Of a stretch of 49,593 nucleotides of DNA, positions 19,051 through 27,315 are shown piece after piece (position 1 is the first letter of the stretch; each line of letters starts with the position of its first letter). The notes under the pieces were generated by a model, which searched no databases, was not told the origin of the DNA, and saw only the letters and a program-made list of their open reading frames with translations. The stretch is taken from assembly GCF_003712195.1 (NCBI RefSeq), contig NZ_RDSD01000028.1:1-49593 (forward strand), read 5' to 3'. The stretch is from Proteiniphilum sp. X52. Its GTDB lineage: Bacteria; Bacteroidota; Bacteroidia; Bacteroidales; Dysgonomonadaceae. Both the position numbers and the translations under genes were made by a program.

Positions 19051-19106
19051 AGAGTGAAAAGTGAAAAGTGAAGAGTGAAGAGTGAAAAGTGAAGAGTGAA
19101 GAATGA
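19030..19106 (+). repeat. Heptamer array, 11 units of AGAGTGA/AAAGTGA/AGAATGA
   Basis: Eleven consecutive 7-bp units run through the stop codon of the glycosyltransferase and into the intergenic region before the SpoIID gene. Units differ by A/G transitions only. Confidence 0.95.
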
Positions 19107-19155
19107 CAGTCAACAACCCACAATCAATTGGCAGTTAATAATTGGTATTTAAAAT

Positions 19156-20478
19156 ATGGACGCACCGCTGATTCATGTAGGCATATTATTGCAACAGCAA
19201 AAAATTGATTTTTCGCTGCCTGACGGCTATAAGTCGAAGGGCCGGGAAATAGCGCCGGGAGATTATTCGGTTGAAATCTCGGGGGAAAAGATCCTTTTCA
19301 ACGGGGAGATATCCGATGAACTCGTTTTCGAAGCCGATGATCCGCATCATAATGCTTTCGGATTGAAAAATGTGATCATCGGCGTGCAATTTCACTGGGA
19401 ACGAAAAGAAGATCAATATTTTTTGGGCAGCCTGAAATTTATCGTGGAAAACGGCAGTCTCACGGCAATTAACATCGTTTCATTAGAAGATTACCTCACC
19501 AGTGTGATCTCATCCGAAATGAGCGCTACAAGTTCCGAAGAGTTGCTGAAAGCACATGCTGTCATCTCCCGAAGCTGGCTGCTGGCGCAGATACAAAAGA
19601 GACAATCTCTTGGAAATTCAGAAACCGTTTACCGGACTTGGTTTGAGACACCCGCAGAAATAGTCCGTTGGTACGACCGGGAAAATCACCATCGGTTCGA
19701 CGTCTGTGCCGACGACCACTGCCAGCGCTACCAGGGAATCACCCGTCAATCCACCGAATTGGTAAAAAAGGTGATTCAGGAAACATGGGGGGAAGTCCTT
19801 TTCTATGACGGTACCATTTGCGATGCCCGCTTCTCAAAGTGTTGCGGCGGCGTGATGGAAACATTCGAGAACGTATGGGAACCCGTAATACATCCCTATC
19901 TGCAGGAAAAACCCGACTATACCGAAGGTTCCCCCCTACCCGACCTGACCATCGAAGAGAATGCGGAGGAATGGATCCGCGCTTCCCCTCCCGCTTTTTG
20001 TAACACTCAGGACGCAAATGTATTAAAACAAGTGCTGAACGATTATGACCGGGAAACAGCCGATTTTTACCGCTGGAAGATGACCTATTCCCAGAAAGAG
20101 TTATCGACGCTTATCAAAGAACGTTCCGGGATCGATTTTGGTGATATCATTGCCCTGCAACCGCTCGAAAGAGGTGCTTCCGGCCGTATCATCCGCCTGA
20201 AGATCATCGGCACCGAACGGGTGATGACGATAGGGAAAGAATTGGAAATACGGCGCACTTTATCCAAGTCGCATCTTTATAGTTCCGCATTCGTAACCGA
20301 TACTCAGGACGAAGACGAGAACGGAATCCCGCAGACATTCATACTCACCGGTGCCGGATGGGGTCATGGTGTGGGGTTATGTCAGATTGGCGCCGCCATC
20401 ATGGCGGAAAAAGGATACAGCTATAATGAGATACTGGCGCATTATTTCCCTGCATCTGAAACAATTACTAATTACTAA
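19156..20478 (+). CDS. SpoIID/LytB-domain protein (peptidoglycan glycan-strand lyase family)
   Basis: Protein of 440 aa of the SpoIID/LytB (amidase enhancer) family. Family landmarks are SLEDYLTSVISSEM with Glu121 in the SEM motif (equivalent to the essential Glu of SpoIID), ELLKAHAVISRSWLL right after, and the closing motif GAGWGHGVGLCQIGA near residue 400. Cys pairs (VCADDHC, SKCCGG) fall in the middle region where clostridial SpoIID binds zinc. SpoIID is a lytic transglycosylase that acts on glycan strands lacking stem peptides, the product of the amidase encoded two genes upstream. Oddly, no signal peptide is visible at the N-terminus (MDAPLIHVGILLQQQ), so it may act in the cytoplasm on imported material or leave the cell another way. 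The final codons are supplied by a heptamer repeat. Confidence 0.85.
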   Translation: MDAPLIHVGILLQQQKIDFSLPDGYKSKGREIAPGDYSVEISGEKILFNGEISDELVFEADDPHHNAFGLKNVIIGVQFHWERKEDQYFLGSLKFIVENGSLTAINIVSLEDYLTSVISSEMSATSSEELLKAHAVISRSWLLAQIQKRQSLGNSETVYRTWFETPAEIVRWYDRENHHRFDVCADDHCQRYQGITRQSTELVKKVIQETWGEVLFYDGTICDARFSKCCGGVMETFENVWEPVIHPYLQEKPDYTEGSPLPDLTIEENAEEWIRASPPAFCNTQDANVLKQVLNDYDRETADFYRWKMTYSQKELSTLIKERSGIDFGDIIALQPLERGASGRIIRLKIIGTERVMTIGKELEIRRTLSKSHLYSSAFVTDTQDEDENGIPQTFILTGAGWGHGVGLCQIGAAIMAEKGYSYNEILAHYFPASETITNY

Positions 20479-20519
20479 TTACCAATTACCAATTACCAAT
20501 TACTAATTACCAATTACTA
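20464..20519 (+). repeat. Heptamer array, 8 units of ATTACTA/ATTACCA (left arm)
   Basis: Eight consecutive 7-bp units overlap the SpoIID stop codon. An 18-base segment (20470-20487, repeated at 20498-20515) is the exact reverse complement of 20947-20964 on the far side of the four-helix-bundle gene. Confidence 0.95.
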
Positions 20520-20582
20520 ATGATTGGTTGGTTTATATCAGGAAAGGGATATTAGACTTATGACTAATTACAAGGGTTGATT

Positions 20583-20948
20583 ATGGTTCATCGTGAGAAA
20601 GAGAATATTATATTAGATAAGACATATAACTATGCGATAAGAATTGTGAAGTTATATCAGTATTTATGTAAAGAGAAAAAGGAATTTGAGTTATCTCGAC
20701 AAATTCTACGAAGTGGAACATCTATCGGTGCAAATGTCGAAGAGTCTGTCGGAGGGCATTCCCGAAAGGATTTTCTGGCCAAATTGGGCGTATCATACCG
20801 GGAAGCCCGTGAAACTCGTTTCTGGTTAAAATTATTGAGAGATACCAATTATATCTCTACAGAACAATGTGAAAGCTTGTTAGAAGATCTGGAGGAAATT
20901 ATCCGTATTATCACGGCAATTCAAAAAACCACAAAAAGCAATATCTAA
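20583..20948 (+). CDS. Four-helix-bundle protein (23S rRNA IVP / Avd-like family)
   Basis: Small protein of 121 aa, predicted all-helical. The pattern YNYAIRIVKLYQYL...FELSRQILRSGTSIGANVEE followed by KDFLAKLGVSYREARET and WLKLL is the signature of the S23 / intervening-sequence-protein family, which also contains Avd of diversity-generating retroelements. Members form positively charged pentameric barrels that bind nucleic acid; no catalytic activity is known. A TTG at 20577 would add two residues; the ATG at 20583 is preferred. The gene is unrelated to its peptidoglycan neighbours and is enclosed by inverted heptamer arrays, with its stop codon inside the right arm, so it looks like an inserted unit. 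Confidence 0.9.
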   Translation: MVHREKENIILDKTYNYAIRIVKLYQYLCKEKKEFELSRQILRSGTSIGANVEESVGGHSRKDFLAKLGVSYREARETRFWLKLLRDTNYISTEQCESLLEDLEEIIRIITAIQKTTKSNI

Positions 20949-20976
20949 TTGGTAATTAGTAATTTTTAATTGGTAA
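20949..20976 (+). repeat. Inverted heptamer array, 4 units (right arm)
   Basis: TTGGTAA, TTAGTAA, TTTTTAA, TTGGTAA run 7 bases each and are the reverse complement of the unit family at 20464-20519. The arm starts at the stop codon of the four-helix-bundle gene and ends 10 bases before the AmpG start. Confidence 0.9.
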
Positions 20977-20986
20977 TTTTCATAGT

Positions 20987-22303
20987 ATGAAATCAACACG
21001 CAATCCTTGGGCATGGATCCCCACCTTGTATTTTGCCGAAGGTTTACCCTACGTAGCGGTAATGGTCGTTTCGGTGGTTATGTACAAACGCTTCGGATTA
21101 TCTAATACCGAAATAGCCCTGTACACCAGCTGGCTCTACCTTCCATGGGTCATCAAACCCTTCTGGAGCCCGTTTGTGGATATCCTGAAAACCAAACGAT
21201 GGTGGATCGTATCCATGCAGCTGCTCATCGGCGCCGGATTCGCGGGTATCGCCTTTACCCTTCCCACCCCATTCTACCTGCAGGCATCACTCGCATTCTT
21301 CTGGCTGATGGCCTTCAGTTCCGCCACACACGACATCGCCGCCGACGGCTTTTACATGCTGGCGCTGGACGACTCTCAACAATCTTTCTTCGTCGGTATA
21401 CGCAGCACCTTCTATCGCCTCGCCTCCATCGCGGGACAGGGACTGCTGGTGATCCTGGCCGGATTCCTCGAGAAAAGTACCGGCAATATCCCATACGCGT
21501 GGAGCATTACCTTTTTCATTTTGGCGGGCCTGTTCATCGCTTTCTTCGCCTGGCACCGCTTTATTCTGCCCTACCCTGCAACCGATGCGGGAAAAGCCGC
21601 GCACACCCCGAAGGAGGTAATGACAGAGTTCGAGAACACATTCAAATCGTTTTTCACGAAGAAAGGGATCGGTTTGGCCATCGCCTTCATGCTCTTATAC
21701 CGACTGGCTGAAGCCATGTTGGTGAAGCTGGCATCACCTTTCCTGCTCGATGCCCGCGAAGTGGGCGGAGCGGGGTTAAATACTCAGGAGGTAGGTCTCG
21801 CCTACGGTACGGTCGGCGTGATATCCCTGACCCTTGGCGGCATCATAGGCGGCATCGTCGCGTCGCGTAAAGGATTAAAATACTGGCTTTGGCCTATGGC
21901 ACTGGCCATCACACTTCCCAATGCCGCTTATCTCCTGTTGGCGATATACCAACCCCAAAGTTTCATTTGGATAAATGTGGCAGTGGCCATCGAACAACTC
22001 GGTTACGGGTTTGGCTTTACCGCCTATATGCTCTATCTGATCTATTTCTCTCAGGGCGAACACAAGACTGCGCACTACTCCATCTGTACGGGATTCATGG
22101 CACTGGGAATGATGCTCCCCGGTATGGCGGCCGGCTGGATTCAGGAACAACTGGGATATGTGAATTTCTTTATCTTTATCCTGATCGCGACTATTCCCAC
22201 CTTCCTGTTGATCCCCTTTATGAAAGTCGACAAGGATTTTGGGAAAGCAAAGAAAGAAACACCAGCAGCAGAAGAAGAATCAGCAGAAGAAGAAGCTGAG
22301 TAA
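20987..22303 (+). CDS. ampG: AmpG-type major facilitator permease for muropeptides
   Basis: Inner membrane transporter of 438 aa with about twelve hydrophobic segments. The opening (NPWAWIPTLYFAEGLPY) and the first loop (SWLYLPWVIKPFWSPFVD) match the AmpG branch of the MFS, which brings GlcNAc-anhydroMurNAc muropeptides into the cytoplasm in Enterobacteria. The charged tail after residue 410 is rich in Glu and Ala and is probably cytosolic. Close neighbours NamZ, MurT, MurK and MurQ support a cell-wall salvage role, and Tannerella forsythia is known to have an AmpG involved in muropeptide uptake. Whether substrate is anhydro or ordinary muropeptide, or a free sugar, cannot be read from sequence. 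Confidence 0.85.
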   Translation: MKSTRNPWAWIPTLYFAEGLPYVAVMVVSVVMYKRFGLSNTEIALYTSWLYLPWVIKPFWSPFVDILKTKRWWIVSMQLLIGAGFAGIAFTLPTPFYLQASLAFFWLMAFSSATHDIAADGFYMLALDDSQQSFFVGIRSTFYRLASIAGQGLLVILAGFLEKSTGNIPYAWSITFFILAGLFIAFFAWHRFILPYPATDAGKAAHTPKEVMTEFENTFKSFFTKKGIGLAIAFMLLYRLAEAMLVKLASPFLLDAREVGGAGLNTQEVGLAYGTVGVISLTLGGIIGGIVASRKGLKYWLWPMALAITLPNAAYLLLAIYQPQSFIWINVAVAIEQLGYGFGFTAYMLYLIYFSQGEHKTAHYSICTGFMALGMMLPGMAAGWIQEQLGYVNFFIFILIATIPTFLLIPFMKVDKDFGKAKKETPAAEEESAEEEAE

Positions 22304-22314
22304 TCAGATAGTAG

Positions 22315-22326
22315 GTCACGCGTGAC
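22315..22326. promoter_or_regulatory. 12-bp perfect palindrome upstream of namZ
   Basis: GTCACGCGTGAC lies 11 bases after the AmpG stop; a further GGGTGAC follows at about 22335. It could be an operator, but no regulator gene is nearby. Confidence 0.3.
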
Positions 22327-22373
22327 AGTGTCTTGGGTGACATATACCGCGGATGATAATCCCGTGGCGATAT

Positions 22374-22401
22374 TTCGTAATTCGTAATTCGTAATTCGTA
22401 A
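22374..22401 (+). repeat. Heptamer array, 4 exact units of TTCGTAA
   Basis: Four identical 7-bp units end 12 bases before the NamZ start codon. Confidence 0.95.
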
Positions 22402-22413
22402 TTTAAAAAAGAC

Positions 22414-23658
22414 ATGAATAATTTGAGGTTAATAACAGCATTTACCATCTGTGGTCTACTCATTTCCTTCTCCTCTTCCGCCCAGAAAATAAACGTGAAG
22501 AGCGGGATCGAAGTGCTGAAAGAAACCAACTTTAAAATATTGCAGGGGAAACGAGTGGGCCTGATCACTAATCCGACGGGAGTCGATAACAACCTGAAAT
22601 CGACCATCGATATCCTGTATGAAGCGCCCAATGTGCAACTGGTGGCACTTTATGGCCCGGAACACGGCGTACGCGGTGATGTGCATGCCGGCGATAAGAT
22701 AGAATCATTCACTGACCCCAATACCGGGGCACCTGTCCATTCCCTCTACGGAGCTACCCGAAAGCCCACCCAAGAGATGCTGGAAGGCGTGGATGTGCTG
22801 GTGTATGATATCCAGGATATAGGATGCCGGTCTTATACCTATATATCCACCATGTATCTGGCTATGCAGGCCGCCGCGGAAAACAACATCGAATTCGTGG
22901 TGCTCGACCGCCCCAACCCGTTGGGCGGCCTGAAAGTGGAAGGCAACCTGGTGGAAGAAGGTTTCTTCTCTTTCGTAAGCCAACTGCGGATCCCTTATCT
23001 CTACGGCCTTACCTGCGGAGAATTGGCAGAAATGATCATCGGGGAAAAGATGATCCCTCATCCTTGTAAGCTGACGGTGGTAAAGATGAAAAAATGGCGC
23101 CGGAAAATGAATTTCGAAGACACAGGGTTGCCCTGGGTTCCCACCTCACCCCATATACCGTTCGCCCATTCAGCCTATTTTTATCCTGTTTCGGGCATCA
23201 TGGGTGAACTGGGATATATGTCTATCGGCGTGGGTTATACGCTTCCCTTTGAGATGTTCGCGGCCGAATGGATCAATGCCGAGGAGTTTGCCCGGGCATT
23301 GAATGCGAAGCGACTGCCGGGAGTAACGTTCCGTCCTATCCACCTGAAGCCCTATTATTCGGTTGGGCAAGGAAGTAACTTCCAGGGAGTACAGATATAT
23401 CTGACCGGTTTCCGACAAGCACGCCTGTCGGATATCCAGTTCCATGTAATGGAGGTAGCCGCGCAACTTTACCCCGACAAGAAGGTGTTTGATCATGCTT
23501 CCGAAAACCGTTTCGACATGTTCGACAAAGTGAGCGGAAGTGATTTTATCCGACTGGAATTTTCCAAAAACCACCGTTTCGCTGAAATTCAATCCTACTG
23601 GACAAAAGATGAAGAAGCATTCAGGAAATTGTCGAAGAAGTATTATCTTTACAGATAA
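22414..23658 (+). CDS. namZ: NamZ-family exo-beta-N-acetylmuramidase (DUF1343, GH171)
   Basis: Exported enzyme of 414 aa with signal peptide (cleavage after FSSSAQ, about residue 24). The family hydrolyses the terminal MurNAc from the non-reducing end of peptidoglycan disaccharides and chains lacking peptides; it was defined from Bacillus subtilis NamZ and is also known in Tannerella forsythia. Landmarks: RVGLITNPTG near 45, LYGPEHGVRG with Glu83, LVYDIQDIGCRSYTY near 130, VLDRPNPLGG near 165 and the beta-hairpin-rich C-terminal domain. It would release free MurNAc in the periplasm for the MurT-MurK-MurQ route encoded next. Assigning catalytic function to Glu83 is inference from its conservation. 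Confidence 0.93.
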   Translation: MNNLRLITAFTICGLLISFSSSAQKINVKSGIEVLKETNFKILQGKRVGLITNPTGVDNNLKSTIDILYEAPNVQLVALYGPEHGVRGDVHAGDKIESFTDPNTGAPVHSLYGATRKPTQEMLEGVDVLVYDIQDIGCRSYTYISTMYLAMQAAAENNIEFVVLDRPNPLGGLKVEGNLVEEGFFSFVSQLRIPYLYGLTCGELAEMIIGEKMIPHPCKLTVVKMKKWRRKMNFEDTGLPWVPTSPHIPFAHSAYFYPVSGIMGELGYMSIGVGYTLPFEMFAAEWINAEEFARALNAKRLPGVTFRPIHLKPYYSVGQGSNFQGVQIYLTGFRQARLSDIQFHVMEVAAQLYPDKKVFDHASENRFDMFDKVSGSDFIRLEFSKNHRFAEIQSYWTKDEEAFRKLSKKYYLYR

Positions 23659-23685
23659 TATAGCTCGCAGGATAATGACTTCGGC

Positions 23686-23706
23686 GACAATGCGCTTCGC
23701 GCGATA
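23686..23706 (-). repeat. REP-like palindromic element
   Basis: The reverse complement, TATCGCGCGAAGCGCATTGTC, matches 47541-47561 at 19 of 21 bases. Its core GCGC-GAA-GCGC can form a tight hairpin. It lies 11 bases before the murT start. Confidence 0.65.
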
Positions 23707-23717
23707 GATAAAAGATA

Positions 23718-24914
23718 ATGGATTTTGAATTTGAAAATGATATGAATACAATCACCACACCCCAGCAGAGCGGCCGGTTGCTCTCACTCGATATTCTTCG
23801 CGGAATCACCATCGCCGGTATGATTATGGTTAACAATGCCGGTTCATGGAGCGCTGTCTATACTCCTCTCCGCCACGCGCATTGGCATGGGCTCACCCCC
23901 ACCGACCTGGTATTCCCGTTCTTTATGTTTATCATGGGCGTATCCACTTTCATGTCTTTGAGAAAATTCCACTTCGAACCCTCTAAGGCGGCTATCTGGA
24001 AAATTGTACGGCGCGCCGTCCTTATTTTCGTGATCGGATTGGCGCTGGGCTGGTTCGGACAACTGTGCAGGGGACTGGCTTCGGGAGAGTCCTTCACACA
24101 AGCTGCCACCCATTTCAATACCCTCCGCATATTAGGCGTACTGCAACGATTGGGGCTGGCTTATGGCTTTGCAGCACTGATCGCCATATTTGTAAAAAGC
24201 AAGTATCTGCCCTGGGTGATTGCCTTGCTGTTATTGGGATATTTCCTCATCCTACAATTCGGGAAAGGTTTTGAGATGTCGGAACAGAATATCATCGCCG
24301 TAGTCGACCGCGCCTTATGGGGTACTGATCATATGTACAAAGATACCGCGCCGTCAGGAGAACGGATTGCGTTCGATCCGGAAGGTCTGCTCAGCACACT
24401 TCCTTCCATTGCCCATGTACTGATCGGCTTCCTCTTCGGCAAGCTTATCGTTGACAACAAGGAGAATCATACCCGCGTGGAAAAACTGCTGATCTGGGGA
24501 ACCGTACTTGCATTTGCCGGATTACTGTTACAATATGGCTGCCCTATCAACAAGAAAATATGGAGTCCTACTTTCGTCCTTGCAACCACAGGTTTCGCCG
24601 CCCAACTGTTGGGATTGCTGATCTGGATCATCGATATCAATAAAAAAGAGCGATGGAGCCGGTTTTTCCATGCATTCGGTGTGAATCCGCTTATCGTGTA
24701 TGTGTTCGCGGGAGTATTTGCCACCCTGCTTTCCAACATCAGGTTTACAGTACAGGGGGAAGCTGTTTCCATCAAAGGGTTTGTCTATGAAATGTTACTG
24801 CGTCCCTGGGCGGGTGATTATTTCGGATCGTTGCTTTACGCGCTCCTGTTTGTCGCTGCTTGTTGGCTGTTCGGATATATCCTCTACAAACGGAATATCT
24901 ACATCAAATTATGA
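23718..24914 (+). CDS. murT: MurT/NagX-like inner membrane protein (COG4299, DUF5009)
   Basis: Polytopic membrane protein of 398 aa. The start LSLDILRGITIAGMIMVNNAG and HGLTPTDLVFPFFMFIMGVS are hallmarks of the COG4299 family, related to heparan-alpha-glucosaminide N-acetyltransferase. The order of this gene, a BadF-type kinase and MurQ matches what I recall of the murT-murK-murQ operon of Tannerella forsythia, where MurT is reported as the inner membrane MurNAc transporter; the same family is called NagX near chitin genes. Role here is therefore MurNAc entry or acetyl transfer, not resolvable by eye. About ten hydrophobic segments are visible. An in-frame ATG at 23742 is an alternative start and would remove eight acidic residues. 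Confidence 0.75.
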   Translation: MDFEFENDMNTITTPQQSGRLLSLDILRGITIAGMIMVNNAGSWSAVYTPLRHAHWHGLTPTDLVFPFFMFIMGVSTFMSLRKFHFEPSKAAIWKIVRRAVLIFVIGLALGWFGQLCRGLASGESFTQAATHFNTLRILGVLQRLGLAYGFAALIAIFVKSKYLPWVIALLLLGYFLILQFGKGFEMSEQNIIAVVDRALWGTDHMYKDTAPSGERIAFDPEGLLSTLPSIAHVLIGFLFGKLIVDNKENHTRVEKLLIWGTVLAFAGLLLQYGCPINKKIWSPTFVLATTGFAAQLLGLLIWIIDINKKERWSRFFHAFGVNPLIVYVFAGVFATLLSNIRFTVQGEAVSIKGFVYEMLLRPWAGDYFGSLLYALLFVAACWLFGYILYKRNIYIKL

Positions 24915-24990
24915 TAGCCAATTTCATTGCGATCACGCGTTATGGGCGACAATTAAAAGGAATTTACCAATTATCCATGGATTTTGCCAT

Positions 24991-25830
24991 ATGCAAGAAC
25001 TATTAATAGCCGACAGCGGCGCTACAAAATCAGACTGGTGTCTTACAAGAAACGGAGAGATAACACACCGTTTTTCCGGGAAAGGTATTAGCCCTGTATA
25101 TCAGACACAAGAAGAGATCGCTGAAGAGATACGGCTAAATGTGTATCCTCTCTTAAAAGAGGCCGATATAGAAGCGATTTATTTCTATGGAGCAGGGTGT
25201 ATCCCTGAGAAAACGGGTCTGGTACGCGATGCCATTCGTCAATCATTTCCCGTTGACACTGTCCAAGTCTACAGTGACCTGATAGCGGCCACTCACAGCC
25301 TTTGTGGACGCGGATCCGGAATTGCCTGTATCCTGGGAACCGGAAGTAATTCCTGTGAATGGGATGGTACAAGTATCGTGAACCAGATATCTCCCCTCGG
25401 TTTTATTTTGGGTGACGAAGGAAGTGGTGCCGCATTGGGAAAAAACCTGATAGGAGATGCTTTGAAAAATCAACTTACGGAAGGGCTGAAAGAAACATTA
25501 CTCGACGAGTATGATCTTACACCCGCGCTAATTATTGACAAAGTATACCGTCAACCTTTCCCTAATCGTTTTCTGGCAAGCCTCTGCCCGTTTCTGCACA
25601 AACATATCGAAGACCCGACTATCCGCAGAGTCGTTACCCGCAGTTTTTCCGCTTTTTTTGAAAGAAACGTGATGCAATACGATTATCATAATAATAAAGT
25701 TAATTTTGTGGGCTCTATAGCTTGGTATTTTTCCGAACCGTTGAAGGAGGTCGCGGCAGAGAAAGGGATTGAGTTGGGAACAATATCCCAATCACCTATG
25801 CCGGGGCTGATTGAATTCCATAATCACTAA
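24991..25830 (+). CDS. murK: MurNAc kinase-like protein of the BadF/BadG ATPase family
   Basis: Cytoplasmic sugar kinase of 279 aa in the ASKHA fold. Phosphate-1 motif IADSGATKSDW (residues 6-16), the catalytic Asp96 in SDLIAA, and phosphate-2 GTGSNS (116-121) are all present, as is GDEGSGAALG (about 138-147). The expected reaction is MurNAc + ATP to MurNAc-6-phosphate, the substrate of MurQ encoded next; GlcNAc is a possible second substrate. The frame stays open back to 24700 over the murT end, but the ATG at 24991 matches the family N-terminus and is preferred. It lies 76 bases after murT. Confidence 0.85.
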   Translation: MQELLIADSGATKSDWCLTRNGEITHRFSGKGISPVYQTQEEIAEEIRLNVYPLLKEADIEAIYFYGAGCIPEKTGLVRDAIRQSFPVDTVQVYSDLIAATHSLCGRGSGIACILGTGSNSCEWDGTSIVNQISPLGFILGDEGSGAALGKNLIGDALKNQLTEGLKETLLDEYDLTPALIIDKVYRQPFPNRFLASLCPFLHKHIEDPTIRRVVTRSFSAFFERNVMQYDYHNNKVNFVGSIAWYFSEPLKEVAAEKGIELGTISQSPMPGLIEFHNH

Positions 25831-25993
25831 CGACAAATTACAAACAGTAACGACAAATTACGAATTTAACTATGCCAACCAGTTATCCAGATTTGCACTA
25901 CCTGTCGCAACGCGTCGGGACGTGCACATTTAACTACGCTTCGCTCCGTTGAACGTTGTTTGTCACATTATATTAATCATCACATCAACAGTC
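25831..25993. other. Intergenic region between murK and murQ with a short direct repeat
   Basis: TAACGACAAATTAC occurs twice with a 20-bp period (25828-25841 and 25848-25861), overlapping the murK stop. The rest holds no gene. The AAATTACGAATTT end resembles the heptamer arrays elsewhere but is not periodic. Confidence 0.6.
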
Positions 25994-26815
25994 ATGTCTT
26001 TTACTAAAATAACAGAGCAATCATCGCTCTATGACAACTTAGAACAAAAATCCGTTCTCGAAATTCTTACAGAGATCAATCAAGAAGATCAGAAAGTGGC
26101 GCTTGCCGTACAGAAAACCATTCCCGAAATAGAGAAATTGGTGACCGGCATCGTGGCAAGAATGCAGCGAGGCGGACGTCTTTTCTATATCGGCGCGGGT
26201 ACAAGCGGGAGGCTTGGAGTGCTTGACGCCTCCGAGATCCCACCAACCTTCGGCATGCCCGACACTTATGTGATCGGGTTGATTGCCGGAGGAGACGTCG
26301 CGTTACGTAATCCGGTGGAAGCAGCCGAAGACAACCTTGAGAAAGCCTGGGAAGAGCTTATGGCACATAAGATCGACCAAAACGATGTGTTGGTCGGTAT
26401 TGCAGCTTCTGGCACTACTCCTTATGTGATAGGGGCGTTACGCCGGGCCCGTGAAAAGGGTATCCTTACGGCAGCCATCTGCTGTAATCCCGACTCTCCC
26501 GTGGCAGCTGAAGCGGAGATCAGGATAGAACCCATTGTCGGGCCGGAATATGTGACGGGCAGTACCCGGATGAAGGCCGGGACAGCCCAGAAGATGGTGC
26601 TCAATATGATCACAACAAGTACCATGATCCAGCTTGGGAGGGTAAAAGGCAACCGTATGGTAAATATGCAACTCACCAATCAAAAACTGGTGGACAGAGG
26701 CACACGTATGATCGTCGATGAACTGGGGCTGTCGTACGAACAGGCTAAAAACCTGCTATTACTCCATGGATCAGTCAAAAATGCCATCAACAGTTATCAC
26801 TCTAAAAAGCAATAA
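25994..26815 (+). CDS. murQ: N-acetylmuramic acid 6-phosphate etherase
   Basis: Cytoplasmic enzyme of 273 aa that splits the D-lactyl ether of MurNAc-6-phosphate, giving GlcNAc-6-phosphate and D-lactate. It has the SIS fold and the family signature YIGAGTSGRLGVLDASEIPPTFG, with Glu81 in SEIPP and Glu112 in VEAAEDN at the places of the two catalytic glutamates of E. coli MurQ (Glu83, Glu114). The GSTRMKAGTAQKM segment near 195 completes the signature. The open frame begins earlier (25949), but the ATG at 25994 gives the family N-terminus. This gene is the firmest evidence that the locus feeds on or recycles muramic acid. Confidence 0.97.
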   Translation: MSFTKITEQSSLYDNLEQKSVLEILTEINQEDQKVALAVQKTIPEIEKLVTGIVARMQRGGRLFYIGAGTSGRLGVLDASEIPPTFGMPDTYVIGLIAGGDVALRNPVEAAEDNLEKAWEELMAHKIDQNDVLVGIAASGTTPYVIGALRRAREKGILTAAICCNPDSPVAAEAEIRIEPIVGPEYVTGSTRMKAGTAQKMVLNMITTSTMIQLGRVKGNRMVNMQLTNQKLVDRGTRMIVDELGLSYEQAKNLLLLHGSVKNAINSYHSKKQ

Positions 26816-26841
26816 CACTATACTAAATAAGATTAAGCTAT

Positions 26842-27183
26842 ATGGCCATCATCATTTACACCGATCACCCCGATCTCTTACTGGACAAGATATATGAGGC
26901 AATAGAAAACGGAAAGGCGGATAAATGGGTGGCGACTGCCGACGGTTATCTCACCTACGGATCACTTCTTTGGAAAAATGAAGCTTTTTTTAAGCCTGAG
27001 ATCTGGGTGGATGACAAACAACTCCGTTTCGGATTGATAAAGCGAAAGGACAGAAAACATATCTCGACAAAACTCTATACAGCTTTTCACACCAAACTGG
27101 TTGAGTTGTTGCTCTCCCGTTTCGACCGGGATTTCCGCAATGTCACAGCTACCGCCACTCGCACAGAACCCGACCGGTTCTGA
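26842..27183 (+). CDS. Small conserved-looking protein of unknown function
   Basis: Product of 113 aa, not recognised. It begins MAIIIYTDHPDLLLDKI and has no signal peptide or membrane segment; secondary structure looks mixed alpha/beta, with a Trp-rich middle (DKWVATADGYLTYGSLLWKN). It lies 26 bases after murQ on the same strand, so it is probably co-transcribed. Coding character looks real: ATG start, codon use like its neighbours, short gap. Function cannot be assigned. Confidence 0.7.
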   Translation: MAIIIYTDHPDLLLDKIYEAIENGKADKWVATADGYLTYGSLLWKNEAFFKPEIWVDDKQLRFGLIKRKDRKHISTKLYTAFHTKLVELLLSRFDRDFRNVTATATRTEPDRF

Positions 27184-27200
27184 ATGGTATATTCCCTATT

Positions 27201-27305
27201 TTCCTAGTTCCTAGTTCCCAGTTCTAAGTTCCAAGTTCTAAGTTCCAAGTTCTAAGTTCCAAGTTCTAAGTTCCAAGTTCTAAGTTCTCATTTCCAAGTT
27301 CTTAT
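27201..27305 (+). repeat. Heptamer array, 15 units of TTCTAAG/TTCCAAG
   Basis: Fifteen consecutive 7-bp units, the longest array in the window. Two unit versions alternate strictly through the middle (TTCTAAG, TTCCAAG), giving a 14-bp higher-order repeat. The array ends 10 bases before the next start codon. Confidence 0.95.
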
Positions 27306-27315
27306 CCAAATAATT

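Noticed and set aside
20583-20948. Four-helix-bundle gene considered as Avd of a diversity-generating retroelement
   Set aside because: No reverse transcriptase, template repeat or variable repeat was found nearby.
24700-24990. Upstream extension of the murK frame
   Set aside because: It overlaps the end of murT and its translation does not look like a kinase N-terminus. The ATG at 24991 begins with the phosphate-1 region.
27201-27305. Repeat array considered as a CRISPR
   Set aside because: Units are 7 bp without spacers and there are no cas genes. It is a simple tandem repeat.
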